DNA of 39,548 nt from contig SKYU01000019.1 in NCBI GenBank assembly GCA_007127715.1, positions 1 through 39,548 on the forward strand, written 5' to 3'. Under the pieces are notes generated by a model. The model was given only the letters and a program-made list of their open reading frames with translations. It did not search any database and had not been told where the DNA came from. This DNA is from Gammaproteobacteria bacterium. GTDB lineage: Bacteria; Pseudomonadota; Gammaproteobacteria; Steroidobacterales; PWYM01. Positions 1 to 11,356 of this stretch are shown here, piece after piece (the stretch's first letter is position 1; every line of letters starts with the position of its first letter). The translations under genes were made by a program, and so were the position numbers.

Positions 1-111
1 AAGGTTCGTTTCAAAGAAACGAGCCATTTCCCGGGCATACCCTGTCCCGTTGGCGTGCAGGTAGACCAGCGCACGCTCCTTGTTGATGGTGCCGAAGAGT
101 GCTTCGAGCAT
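1..111 (-). CDS. Winged-helix DNA-binding regulator, N-terminal fragment (runs off the left edge)
   Basis: The minus-strand frame opens with ATG at 109-111 and stays open for 37 codons to the window edge. The residues begin MLEALFGTINKERALVY and continue with GYAREMARFFETN. This pattern (a short LFG-type start, a helix, then GYAREMAR as the likely second helix of the helix-turn-helix) resembles small ArsR-like winged-helix proteins. That assignment is by eye from one third of a domain. A promoter-like sequence lies immediately upstream, but there is no clear ribosome binding site. The codons (TTT, GAA, ACG, AAC) and the upstream DNA are less GC-rich than the rest of the window, which suggests accessory DNA. 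A perfect 7-base inverted repeat (TCGTTTC, AAA, GAAACGA) lies inside the coding part. The remainder of the gene is needed for a firm call. Confidence 0.55.
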   Translation of the reverse strand, partial: MLEALFGTINKERALVYLHANGTGYAREMARFFETNL

Positions 112-121
112 TGACTAGAAA

Positions 122-156
122 TAGTGGTTATATGACTACGGATATTGGTCGCTCAA
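122..156 (-). promoter_or_regulatory. Candidate promoter with overlapping imperfect palindrome for the left-edge regulator
   Basis: On the minus strand TTGAGC (151-156) is separated by 18 bases from TATAAC (127-132), about 16 bases before the regulator's ATG. The plus-strand segment 122-138 has TAGT at one end and ACTA at the other around a TATA-rich centre, so an imperfect dyad covers the -10. This is the arrangement expected of an autoregulatory operator. It is inference from position and symmetry only. Confidence 0.35.
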
Positions 157-180
157 GGTTCGACGGTCAACGCCAGCTGG

Positions 181-195
181 CTTGGCTTGGCTTGG
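181..195. repeat. Three tandem CTTGG units in the spacer
   Basis: CTTGG is repeated three times without interruption, preceded by CTGG. It lies in the 131-base spacer between the left-edge regulator and the 3' end of pepQ. No gene is seen in that spacer. Confidence 0.7.
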
Positions 196-242
196 CGCAG
201 GCGCGAACATCGGCGACCGATACCGGTCCGCCGGATACCGGC

Positions 243-1556
243 TCACGGCAGCCACGCCCTCGTCAGGTTCTCGTGCCCGCCCGCATCCGCCCGCACGTTG
301 TCCTCGATTCGGATGCCACCCCAGGGCCGCAGGCGCTCCACGACCGGCCAATGCACTTCCGCGGCCAGTTCGCTGGCCTGCAGTTCCTCCAGCAGCATGT
401 CGATGAAGTAGATGCCGGGCTCGATGGTCACCACGGTGTCCTGCTCGAGCCTGCGGGTGAGCCTGAGCTTGGGGTAGTCCTCCGGCGGGGGTGCAGGCGT
501 GCCCTGCGGGTCGGCCTGCTGGCCGCCGACGTCGTGTACCTGCACGCCGAGGAGGTGGCCGAGTCCGTGGGGGAAGAAGTAGCGCGTCAGGCCCGCGGCG
601 GCCGCCGCCTCACCATCCAGGCGGATGACGCCGGTCTCCTTCAGCAGCTGGCCGATGCGCTGGTGGGCCTTGCGGTGCAGATCGCCGAAGGCCACGCCGG
701 CGCGCACCTCGGCGCAGAGTCCCCGCTGCAGGTCATCCAGCGCACCGACCAGGTCGGCAAACTCGCCGTCGCCGGCCGTCCAGGTGCGGGTGATGTCGCT
801 GGCGTAGCCGCCCACGTCCGCGCCGGCATCGACCAGCAGGGTGCGCCGTGGTGCCGGCTCACGCTCGCGGTGCTGGTAGTGCAGTACCGCGGCGTGCTCA
901 TTGACCGCGACGATGCTGTGATAGGGCAGCTCGTCATCCGTATGCCCGCAGGCTCGCAGATACGCCAGGTGGATCTCGTACTCGGGTGCGCCCTCGAGGA
1001 AGGCCTCGCGCGCGGCCCGATGGGCGGGCGCGGCCCGCTCGTTGGCGGCGCGCATGCAGGCCAGTTCATAGCGGCTCTTCACCGCGCGATGCCAGTGCAG
1101 CACGTGCAGCACGCTCTGCGGATTGACCTGCGCGCCCGGTACCAGCGCCTCCACCCCCTCGCCGAGCAGCACGCTGCGCTCCGCCGGCCCGGGCAGATGC
1201 TGAGCGACCTCGGCCGGGTCGCGGATTACGCGGATGTCGAAGGCCTCGGTCCAGTAGCCGGCGGGATCGGCGGGCGGCTGGTGCCAGAAGTCCCGCGGCT
1301 GGTGATAGAGCAGCACCGGGCGCTCGCCGGGGGTGTGGATCAGCCAGCAGCCGGGGTGGCGGTTCAGCGGCAGCCAGGCCTTGAACAGCGGATTGGCGCG
1401 GAACGGGTAGGTCTGGTCATCCAGGAAGGCGTAGTGCTCCAGGCCTGCGCTGATGACCAGATGATCGGCCTCGGCCGCCACCAGCGCCTCGGTGGCGATG
1501 GCCTGGCAGCGGGCGAGGTGAGCCGGGTAGTGCCGGGCAAGCGTGGGGGTGTCCAT
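243..1556 (-). CDS. pepQ: Xaa-Pro dipeptidase (prolidase), M24B family
   Basis: A cytosolic dimetal peptidase that splits dipeptides with C-terminal proline. The 437 residues match the usual PepQ length (about 440). The N-terminal half is a creatinase-like domain and residues from about 170 onward form the pita-bread catalytic domain. All five expected metal ligands can be read: D243 in LVDAGAD, D254 in SDITRTW, H334 in FPHGLGH, E379 in TIEPGIY and E418 in GIRIEDN. The start is ATG at 1554-1556, preceded by a strong AGGAGG-like ribosome binding site. The gene is transcribed divergently from trpS across an 80-base gap with a palindromic -10 element. Proline peptidases of this family also hydrolyse organophosphates in vitro, but nothing here indicates a role beyond peptide turnover. 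Confidence 0.95.
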   Translation of the reverse strand: MDTPTLARHYPAHLARCQAIATEALVAAEADHLVISAGLEHYAFLDDQTYPFRANPLFKAWLPLNRHPGCWLIHTPGERPVLLYHQPRDFWHQPPADPAGYWTEAFDIRVIRDPAEVAQHLPGPAERSVLLGEGVEALVPGAQVNPQSVLHVLHWHRAVKSRYELACMRAANERAAPAHRAAREAFLEGAPEYEIHLAYLRACGHTDDELPYHSIVAVNEHAAVLHYQHREREPAPRRTLLVDAGADVGGYASDITRTWTAGDGEFADLVGALDDLQRGLCAEVRAGVAFGDLHRKAHQRIGQLLKETGVIRLDGEAAAAAGLTRYFFPHGLGHLLGVQVHDVGGQQADPQGTPAPPPEDYPKLRLTRRLEQDTVVTIEPGIYFIDMLLEELQASELAAEVHWPVVERLRPWGGIRIEDNVRADAGGHENLTRAWLP

Positions 1557-1589
1557 GGGCCTCCTGCCGTCATTGAATCTGTGCGCTCC

Positions 1590-1597
1590 AGTATACT
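1590..1597. promoter_or_regulatory. Symmetric -10 element (AGTATACT) shared by divergent pepQ and trpS
   Basis: The octamer is its own reverse complement. It therefore supplies TATACT as a -10 on the plus strand (1592-1597, about 40 bases before the trpS ATG) and on the minus strand (1590-1595, about 34 bases before the pepQ ATG). No convincing -35 is seen at normal spacing on either strand. It is the only promoter-like sequence I see in the 80-base gap. Confidence 0.45.
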
Positions 1598-1636
1598 CCG
1601 GGCCCCAACGACGCTTCCCGGATCCACGCGCCCGCC

Positions 1637-2665
1637 ATGAGTTCGCAAAAACAGGTCTCCCTTACCGGCATCACCACCACCGGCACCCCGCACCTCGGCA
1701 ACTATGCGGGCGCCATCCGTCCCGCCATCGCCGCCAGCCGCCGCGAGGACGTGGATTCCTTCTATTTCCTGGCCGACTACCACGCGCTGGCCAAGAACCT
1801 CGACCCCGAGTCGATGGCCCGCTCGACCCTGGAGATCGCCGCGACCTGGCTGGCGCTGGGCCTCGACCCCGAGCGGGTGACCTTCTACCGCCAGTCCGAC
1901 ATCCCGGAGATACTGGAACTCGCCTGGATTCTCTCGGGCGTCACCGCCAAGGGCCTGATGAACCGCTCGCACGCATACAAGGCGGTGGTCGCCGAGAACG
2001 AGGCCGCCGGCAGCCGTGACCCGGACAAGGGCGTGAGCATGGCGCTGTTCGGCTACCCGGTGCTGATGACCGCCGACATCCTGATGTTCCGCGCGACCCA
2101 CGTGCCCGTCGGCCGCGACCAGAAGCAGCATCTCGAGATGGCCCGTGATATCGCGGCGCGCTTCAACCATGCCTACCGCGAGACCTTCGTGCTGCCGGAG
2201 CCGGTGATCGACGAACACACGGCCGTGCTCGCCGGGCTCGATGGACGCAAGATGAGCAAGAGCTACGGCAACACCATCCCCCTGTTCGCGCCGGCGAAGA
2301 AGCTGCGTAAGCTGATCATGAAGATCAAGACCAACTCGCTGGAACCCGGTGAGCCCAAGGACCCCGAGGGATGCACGCTGTTTTCCGTCTACCGCGCCTT
2401 CGCCACGCCCGGGCAGGTCGATGAGCTGCGCGCACGCTACGCCGAGGGCATCGGCTGGGGCGAGATGAAGCAGCTGCTGTTCGAGCACCTGGATGCCGAA
2501 CTGGCGGGCCCGCGCGAGGTCTACGAAGCATTGATTCAGGATCCGGCCAGGATCGAGGCGGTACTTCGCACCGGTGCCGAAAAGGCCCGGGCGATCAGCC
2601 GCCCGTTCCTGGCCGAGATCCGTGACGCGATCGGCGTCCGGTCGCTCGATGCCGTGCGGCCCTGA
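1637..2665 (+). CDS. trpS: Tryptophan-tRNA ligase
   Basis: A class I aminoacyl-tRNA synthetase that charges tRNA-Trp in the cytosol. The HIGH-type motif appears as PHLGNY at residues 18-23 and KMSKS at 205-209. The tryptophan-pocket region with MTADIL and VPVGRDQ lies between them. At 342 residues it has the normal bacterial length (about 330-350). ATG at 1637 is the natural start because the conserved [12 protein letters not shown] begins at residue 11, but the sequence before it (CGCGCCCGCC) is a poor ribosome binding site. It leads a plus-strand run with the M16 protease 31 bases downstream. Confidence 0.96.
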   Translation: MSSQKQVSLTGITTTGTPHLGNYAGAIRPAIAASRREDVDSFYFLADYHALAKNLDPESMARSTLEIAATWLALGLDPERVTFYRQSDIPEILELAWILSGVTAKGLMNRSHAYKAVVAENEAAGSRDPDKGVSMALFGYPVLMTADILMFRATHVPVGRDQKQHLEMARDIAARFNHAYRETFVLPEPVIDEHTAVLAGLDGRKMSKSYGNTIPLFAPAKKLRKLIMKIKTNSLEPGEPKDPEGCTLFSVYRAFATPGQVDELRARYAEGIGWGEMKQLLFEHLDAELAGPREVYEALIQDPARIEAVLRTGAEKARAISRPFLAEIRDAIGVRSLDAVRP

Positions 2666-2696
2666 CGGGCCCCGGCACGCACCTTCGGAGGACGAC

Positions 2697-5471
2697 ATGC
2701 CCAGACTGATGCGCCTTGCCACGTTCTGCCTGATGCTCCTGGTCGCCGCGCCGCTGGCGGCATTGACCCCGGTCGCCAGCGTAGAGGGGATCGACGAGTA
2801 CCGCCTCGACAACGGCCTGCGCATCCTGCTCGTGCCCGACGAGAGCCGTCCGACGACCACCGTCAACATCACCTATTTCGTCGGCTCGAAACACGAGGGT
2901 TATGGCGAGACCGGCATGGCGCACCTGCTGGAACACATGCTCTTCTACGGCACGGAACGCCACGGTGACATCAAGGCCGAGATCTCCGAGCGCGGTGGCT
3001 TCGCCAACGGCACGACCTGGTACGAGCGCACGAATTACTTCCAGACCTTGCCGGCGACCGACGACAACCTCGAGTGGGCGATCCGCATGGAGGCCGATCG
3101 CATGGTCAACTCGCTGATTCTCGAAGAGGATCTCGCCAGCGAGATGACCGTGGTGCGCAACGAGTTCGAGATCGGCGAGAACAACCCCTTCCGCGTCCTG
3201 CTGCAGCGGGTCATGGCCACCGCCTACGAGTGGCATGGCTACGGTCGCGCGACCATCGGTGCGCGCTCGGACATAGAGAACGTGCCGATCGAGCGTCTGC
3301 ACGCGTTCTACCGGCGGTTCTACCAGCCGGATAATGCCATGCTCATTCTGTCCGGGCGGTTTGACCGCGCGCGGGCGCTGGCCCTGGTCGAGGAGCATTT
3401 CGGTGCCATTCCCCCGCCGGACCGCAGCGGCGAGAACCAGCTCTGGCCAACCTACACGCGCGAGCCGACACAGGATGGCCCGCGGGAAATCGAGGTCCGT
3501 CGTTCTGGCAGCGTGCCGCTCCTGATGGCCGGTTTTCACGTGCCAGCCACGGCCCACGAGGATTTCGCCCCACTGGAGGCGTTGGCGCTGGTGCTCGGCG
3601 ACCGGCCCTCGGGTCGTCTCCATCGGCGGCTGGTGGAAACCGGGCTGGCCAGCCAGGTCGGTGCGTTCACCTTCCGTCTGCGCGAGCCGGGCCTGCTGCT
3701 GTTGTTCGCTACGCTCCCGCGCGAGGCCGACGTCGATGAGGTCCGCGGTGTCTTCCTTGAGGTCCTCGACGACCTGGCCAGCCAGCCGCCCGAAGAGGCC
3801 GAGGTCCGACGTGCGGTGGCCACCCTGACCAGCCAGATGGAGCGGTCGCTGGATGACAGCGATGAGGTCGGGATCGCGCTCTCCGAATGGGCGGCCACCG
3901 GCGACTGGCGACTGCTGTTTCTGCATCGCGATCGCCTCGAGGAGGTGACCGCCGAACAGGTCCAGGCGGTAGCGGCCCGCTATCTGGTCCGCGACAACCG
4001 GACGGTCGGGCGTTTCGTCCCCGACGCCAGTCCGCAGCGCGCCGAGATTCCGGAGGCGCCGGTGCTTGCAGAGCTGCTGGCGGGCTACACGGGACGCGAG
4101 GGTCGGGTCGCGGGTGAGGCTTTCGAGGCCACCCCGGAGAACATCGAGTCGCGGGTGCAGCGTTTCACCCTGCCGAACGGCGCTCAGGTGGCCCTGCTGC
4201 CGAAAGGCACGCGTGGCGAACGTGTCCAGGGGCGGTTGCAGATGCGCCTGGGCACCGAGGAGACCTTGCAGGGTCTGGGTGCGGTGCCGGGCATGACCGG
4301 GTCGCTGCTGGCGCGTGGCACGGAGAACTACGATCGCCAGGCGCTGCGTGACAGGCTCGACGAGCTGCAGGCCGACCTGAGCGTGGGCGGTGGCACGGTG
4401 GTCTCGGGTCGGCTGGAAAGCCGCCGAGCGGCCTTGCCCGAGGTGCTGGGGCTGCTGGCCGAGCTGCTGCAGCGTCCGGTGTTTCCGGACAGCGAACTCG
4501 ACGAGCTGCGCCGCCAGGCGCTCACGGGCATCGACCAGCAGGCCGACGATCCACGCAGCGTGGCCATCCGTGAGCTCGACCGCCACTTCAATGTGCATGA
4601 CCCGGAGCACCCCAACTACTCGCCCACGTTCGACGAACAGGCCGAGCGGCTTCGTGCGGTCACCCGCGACGCGCTGGTCGACTTTCACCGGCGGTTCTAC
4701 GGCTTCGGCCCGGGAACGACGCTCGCGCTGGTGGGTGATTTCGATGCCGACGAGGTGCGGGCCCAGCTCGAAGCGCTGTTCGGCGACTTTACGGCCGAAG
4801 TCGGGTTTGCCCGTATCCCTGTGATGCCGTCCGGTGCCACCCCCGCGCGTCTTGAGCGCCAGCTCGACGACAAGGCCAATGCCTTCCTGCTGGCCCGCCA
4901 TCAGTTCGCGATGCGCGACGACCATCCCGACTATCCCGCCCTGCAGCTCGCCGGTCACATGCTGGGGGGAGGCTTCCTGAACTCGCGGCTGTCGCGGCGC
5001 ATCCGTGACGACGAAGGACTGAGCTATGCCGTGGGTGCCTCGCTCTCGGCACACCCCATCGACGAGTTCGGTTCGGTGACCGCCTTTGCTGCCTTCGGCC
5101 CCGCGGACCGCGACCGTCTGGAGGCCGTGCTTGCGGAGGTGCTTGCGCAGGTCGTCTCCGACGGCTTCACCGCCGAGGAACTCGAGTCGGCCCGCACCGG
5201 GTGGCTTCAGCAACAGCAGCTGCTGCGCAGCGACGATGGGCGGCTGGCCGGTGCACTGTCCGCCGGGCTGTACTTCGGGCGCGACAGCTTTCACCAGGCC
5301 CGGCTCGAGGCTGCGGTCGAGGGTCTGAGTCTCGAGGAGGTCAATGCGGCGATCGCCCGGTGGCTTGATCCTGATGCCCTCGCCGTCTCGCTGGCTGGCG
5401 ACTTCCACGCGCTGGCGGCCGACGCCAATGCGGCCGACGGCGAGCCTTCCGCGTCGCGGTCCGGGGAGTAG
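2697..5471 (+). CDS. Secreted M16 zinc metalloprotease, two-domain (pitrilysin-like)
   Basis: A 924-residue protein with a signal peptide (positive n-region MPRLMR, hydrophobic stretch to about residue 22), so periplasmic or outer-membrane-associated. The first M16 half carries the inverted zinc motif HLLEH at 76-80, with the third ligand E156 in TVVRNEFE, 76 residues later as the family expects. The second half, from about residue 470, is catalytically silent and has the typical GGGFLNSRLSRRIRDDEGLSY region of M16 C-terminal domains. The open frame extends further upstream inside trpS, but ATG at 2697 has a good GGAG site and starts the signal peptide. The substrate is unknown; relatives degrade small peptides in the periplasm. 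It is probably co-transcribed with trpS and the PH-domain gene that follows. Confidence 0.92.
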   Translation: MPRLMRLATFCLMLLVAAPLAALTPVASVEGIDEYRLDNGLRILLVPDESRPTTTVNITYFVGSKHEGYGETGMAHLLEHMLFYGTERHGDIKAEISERGGFANGTTWYERTNYFQTLPATDDNLEWAIRMEADRMVNSLILEEDLASEMTVVRNEFEIGENNPFRVLLQRVMATAYEWHGYGRATIGARSDIENVPIERLHAFYRRFYQPDNAMLILSGRFDRARALALVEEHFGAIPPPDRSGENQLWPTYTREPTQDGPREIEVRRSGSVPLLMAGFHVPATAHEDFAPLEALALVLGDRPSGRLHRRLVETGLASQVGAFTFRLREPGLLLLFATLPREADVDEVRGVFLEVLDDLASQPPEEAEVRRAVATLTSQMERSLDDSDEVGIALSEWAATGDWRLLFLHRDRLEEVTAEQVQAVAARYLVRDNRTVGRFVPDASPQRAEIPEAPVLAELLAGYTGREGRVAGEAFEATPENIESRVQRFTLPNGAQVALLPKGTRGERVQGRLQMRLGTEETLQGLGAVPGMTGSLLARGTENYDRQALRDRLDELQADLSVGGGTVVSGRLESRRAALPEVLGLLAELLQRPVFPDSELDELRRQALTGIDQQADDPRSVAIRELDRHFNVHDPEHPNYSPTFDEQAERLRAVTRDALVDFHRRFYGFGPGTTLALVGDFDADEVRAQLEALFGDFTAEVGFARIPVMPSGATPARLERQLDDKANAFLLARHQFAMRDDHPDYPALQLAGHMLGGGFLNSRLSRRIRDDEGLSYAVGASLSAHPIDEFGSVTAFAAFGPADRDRLEAVLAEVLAQVVSDGFTAEELESARTGWLQQQQLLRSDDGRLAGALSAGLYFGRDSFHQARLEAAVEGLSLEEVNAAIARWLDPDALAVSLAGDFHALAADANAADGEPSASRSGE

Positions 5472-5477
5472 GCGACC

Positions 5478-6329
5478 ATGGCGCGCGGAGCCATGCTGCG
5501 CTGGGCCCCGGCGGCGTTGGGCGCCGGGGCGCTGGTCGCCCTGCTGGGTGCGCTGGTCGTGCGCGGCGAGGTCTCGCTGGCCTTCCTGTCCCTGTTCGTC
5601 CTGCTGCTGCCGGCTGCCGTAGCCGCTTCCCTGCTGCGTTGGTCACCATGGCCGCGGGAGGACGAACGCAGGGTCCAGGCCGGTCAACGCGACTGGCGAC
5701 GGGTGCTCGTGCTGTGCGGCGCGGGTCTGCTCATCGCTGCACTGGTCACGCTGGTGCTCGGCGTGGCCTGGTCGGGCGGACGTCTGGGCAATATCCTGCT
5801 GGTTGCGGGGGTGCTGCTGATGCCGCCGGCCGCCATCGTTGCCGCGCTCGGTTGGCTGCTGGGACATGCGCGACGGCTTGCCGATGGCCTGCGGCCCGGT
5901 GAGCGCCTGGAACTCGAGGCCCGTGAGCACTGGGGTGTGTTCCTGCCCGCCGCCGGCGTGCTCGGTCTTGCCGTCGTGCTGGCGCTCGGGCCGTTCGGTG
6001 TGATCGGCTACAGCGCCGCCGGGGTGCTGTATCTCCTGCTGCTGCCGGCAGCGGCGGTGCGTGCGCTGGGCGCGTTCCTTAATACCGGCCTTGCGCTTAC
6101 TCCGGACCACGTCCTGGTGGCCCGTGGCGTCTTCCGCCGCAGGGTCGAGCGGCTGGTGCGCACCGAGGTGATGGCCTGTGGTGCCCAGGCGGGCTGGGCC
6201 GGACGGCTGCTCGGCTTTGGCACGTTGAACATCATCTGCGACTCCGGGCGAAGCTTTACGGTCCGCGGCATCGCCGACCCCGAGGGCTTCTGCGAGCGCC
6301 TCGGGGTGCTGGCCCTGCACGAGGACTGA
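5478..6329 (+). CDS. Membrane protein with bacterial PH domain
   Basis: 283 residues. The first 200 or so contain five to six hydrophobic segments (about residues 12-30, 33-52, 75-95, 102-125, 154-175 and 178-200). The C-terminal 80 residues start with LALTPDHVLVARGVFRRRVERL and include WAGRLLGFGTLNI and the end IADPEGF, a pattern typical of bacterial PH_2/DUF304 domains. The function of such proteins is not established. It starts 6 bases after the protease stop codon, with a GGGAG site overlapping that stop, so co-expression is likely. Its TGA stop lies inside the left arm of a long terminator-like hairpin. Confidence 0.75.
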   Translation: MARGAMLRWAPAALGAGALVALLGALVVRGEVSLAFLSLFVLLLPAAVAASLLRWSPWPREDERRVQAGQRDWRRVLVLCGAGLLIAALVTLVLGVAWSGGRLGNILLVAGVLLMPPAAIVAALGWLLGHARRLADGLRPGERLELEAREHWGVFLPAAGVLGLAVVLALGPFGVIGYSAAGVLYLLLLPAAAVRALGAFLNTGLALTPDHVLVARGVFRRRVERLVRTEVMACGAQAGWAGRLLGFGTLNIICDSGRSFTVRGIADPEGFCERLGVLALHED

Positions 6330-6357
6330 ACGTCACGCCGGGACGTGACGTCCAGTC
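6324..6357. terminator. Bidirectional terminator-like hairpin between convergent genes
   Basis: An 8-base perfect stem (ACGTCACG / CGTGACGT) with loop CCGGGA is extended past a single A-C mismatch by GACTG / CAGTC. It sits between the plus-strand PH-domain gene, whose stop codon it contains, and the minus-strand S9 peptidase stop. There is no long T-run on either side, only CTTG on the plus strand, so Rho-independent strength is uncertain. Confidence 0.65.
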
Positions 6358-6367
6358 TTGCTGACCG

Positions 6368-8343
6368 TCAGTCGGCCTCGTGAAGGCCGAACTGTTCGAG
6401 CAGGAACTCCGCTTCGCGGCGGTGGTAGAACAGCCGATTGGACAGTTGACGCCAGCCGTGGCCTTCATCGCGGAAGCGGATATAGGGCGCGTCGATCCCG
6501 TTGGCCCGCAGAGTGCGCACCATGACCTCGGACTCGTAGATCTCCACCCGGCGGTCGTTGACCCCATGCGAGTACAGCACGGGCACGGTGATCTGATCGG
6601 CCTGGCGGATCGGCGAGTAGGTGGTGTAGAACTCCAGCCAGCGCTCCTCGCGGATGTCGCCGTACTCGATGATGTCGGAGGCCTTGAGCGCAGGAGAGGC
6701 GACCTGCAGGGCCGTCACCCAGTCCGCCACGCCGAACAGCGAGACGCCGGCAATGAAATACCCCGGGTGGTTGGCCAGCACCGCGTTGACGGCATAGCCG
6801 CCGTAGGAGCCGCCGCGCACGATCGCGCGCGAGGCGTCCACCCGACCGTCCTCGCGGAAGAACTCCAGCATGTCGACGAGATCGCGAATGCTGTCCAGGC
6901 GCCGCTCGCGGTCGTCCAGGGTCATGTAGGTGTGTCCGAAGCCGCTTGAGCCGCGGATGTTCGGCAGGAACACGGCAATGCCCCGGCCGAGCAGGTACTG
7001 GACGCTGCCGCTGAACCTCACCACCGATTGCGCCGTCGGGCCTCCATGGACGTCGAACACCACTGGGGGCGGACCCTCGCCCTGCCTGGCGTCCTCACGC
7101 GGCAGGTAGAGCAGGCCCTGCAGCATCACCCCGTCGCGCGCCGGCATGCGGATCGATTCCGGGCGAACGAAGCGCTCGGGATCGAGGCCGGCCAGGTTGG
7201 CAGCCCACAGGGTCGATGCCGTCCCGGCGGCCAGATCCCAGAGCATCAGATCGCCGGGTGTCGACCAGCCGTTCACCAGCACGCTGGCCACTGCACTGCC
7301 GCGAGGGCAGGACAGTCCGTACACTCCCTCGGGCAGTTCGGGTGTCGCCAGGGCACGGTCTTCCTGCAGGTCACGGCCGTGCAGGCGGAAGAAGCCGTCT
7401 TCGTTGCTGGTCCAGAGCAGGTAGCGGTCGTTCTCGCCGCACAGCTGCACGTTGCCCACATCGTGCTCCAGTTCGGCCAGGACACGGACCTCGTTGCTGG
7501 CGATGTCACGGCGTATCAGGGCCAGGAACTCACGGTCCTCGTTGGAGGTATGGAACACGTGCCGGCCGTCGGCGGTCCAGGCGAAACCGCCATCCTGGGT
7601 GTTGGCGCGCCGCTCGGGTTGCGACAGCGTCCTGACCTCGGTCGTTTCGATGTCGAGCAGGAACAGGTTGTTCGAGTCCTCGCCTACGCCCTGGGTCATC
7701 AGCAGCGACTGGCCGTCCGGGGAGATGGAGCGGGGCCACCAGGCGAACTCGCCCTCGTAGATCATGCGCTGCTCGCCAGTTTCGGTGTCGCGCACATAGA
7801 TGTCGAAGTCCAGACCATTGCGCTCGGTCGAGGCGAACACGATCCGGCGATCATCCGGCAGCATGCCGCCGAAGACACGGAAGGCGCCGGGCAGGGCGGG
7901 CACCAGCTCGACCTCGCGCCGGCCATCCACGCTGATGCGGAAGTAGGCTTCCTGTTCGTCGCCGGCATTGTCGGCGCCGTAGATCAGGCTCGCGCCATCC
8001 GGGGCCCAGCGGAAGAAGGTGATGCCGTTGCCGAAGGTGAGCTGGCGGACCTGGGAGCCGTCAGTGGGAATCAGCCACAGCTGGGGTTCGCCGGTGATCG
8101 ACTTCGAGACCGCCACGTAATCGCCACGCGGCGAGAGCCGGGCGCCGGAGACACCCTGCACCAGCAGGAAGCGGGCGATGTCGGCGGGGTACTCGCCGGC
8201 CAGGCCGATCCGGATGGGTTCCGGGGTCGGCTCGATGGCCTCCAGCGTCTCGTCCGGGCCCTCGCCGGGACCAGGGGGTGTCGCCAGGGCTGGTGACCCG
8301 GCGAGCAGCAGGCAGGTGAGTGAAAGACCCATGCGAATGCGCT

Positions 8344-8347
<4 letters not shown>
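6368..8347 (-). CDS. Exported S9-family prolyl oligopeptidase-like serine peptidase
   Basis: 659 residues with an N-terminal signal peptide (KRIRMG, then a leucine-rich core ending in ALA, cleavage near residue 22), so probably periplasmic. The N-terminal two thirds look like a WD40/TolB-type beta-propeller with repeats such as [17 protein letters not shown] and SPDGQSL. The C-terminal alpha/beta-hydrolase domain carries GGSYGG with nucleophile S514, D598 in GVNDRRV and H630 in DEGHGW. It fits acylaminoacyl-peptidase or dipeptidyl-peptidase relatives in the S9C/S9B group; the exact specificity cannot be read. ATG at 8345-8347 follows a GAGG site and overlaps the uvrA stop (ATGA), so it is translationally coupled behind uvrA. 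An upstream in-frame ATG at 8404 lies within uvrA and would bury the signal peptide. Confidence 0.9.
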
Positions 8348-11244
<2,897 letters not shown>

Positions 11245-11291
11245 GACGCGCCTCACGACTCTGCCGGGCGTGGCCGACGGAACAAACCGCC

Positions 11292-11322
11292 TATAATACG
11301 GGCGCCTCCAGAAGCGAGGCAA
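11292..11322. promoter_or_regulatory. Overlapping divergent promoters for uvrA and the MFS gene
   Basis: TATAAT at 11292-11297 is a consensus -10 on the plus strand, about 60 bases before the MFS start. The overlapping ATAATA (11293-11298) reads TATTAT on the minus strand and has TTGCCT (11317-11322 reversed) 18 bases upstream, giving a plausible uvrA promoter. The plus-strand promoter lacks a recognisable -35. Confidence 0.45.
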
Positions 11323-11356
11323 AGACGGGGGCTCGGTCGGGGACAGGGGAAGCGAC

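Noticed and set aside
8-24. The 7-base inverted repeat at the left edge as a transposon end or attachment site
   Set aside because: It lies inside an open reading frame, is short, and no transposase, integrase or target duplication is visible.
99-1640. A 513-codon plus-strand frame covering pepQ
   Set aside because: It is the antisense of a complete, motif-rich prolidase and shows no domain, and its start lies in the non-coding left spacer.
2574-2696. Longer start for the M16 protease inside trpS
   Set aside because: It would place 41 residues before a well-formed signal peptide and ignores the GGAG site before 2697.
2595-5408. A 937-codon open frame on the minus strand opposite the M16 protease
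   Set aside because: GC-rich codon structure leaves the antisense frame open. The product has no recognisable motifs, while the plus strand has a signal peptide, ribosome binding site and zinc motif.
7028-8296. A 422-codon plus-strand frame opposite the S9 peptidase
   Set aside because: Antisense shadow of a gene with an intact catalytic triad and signal peptide.
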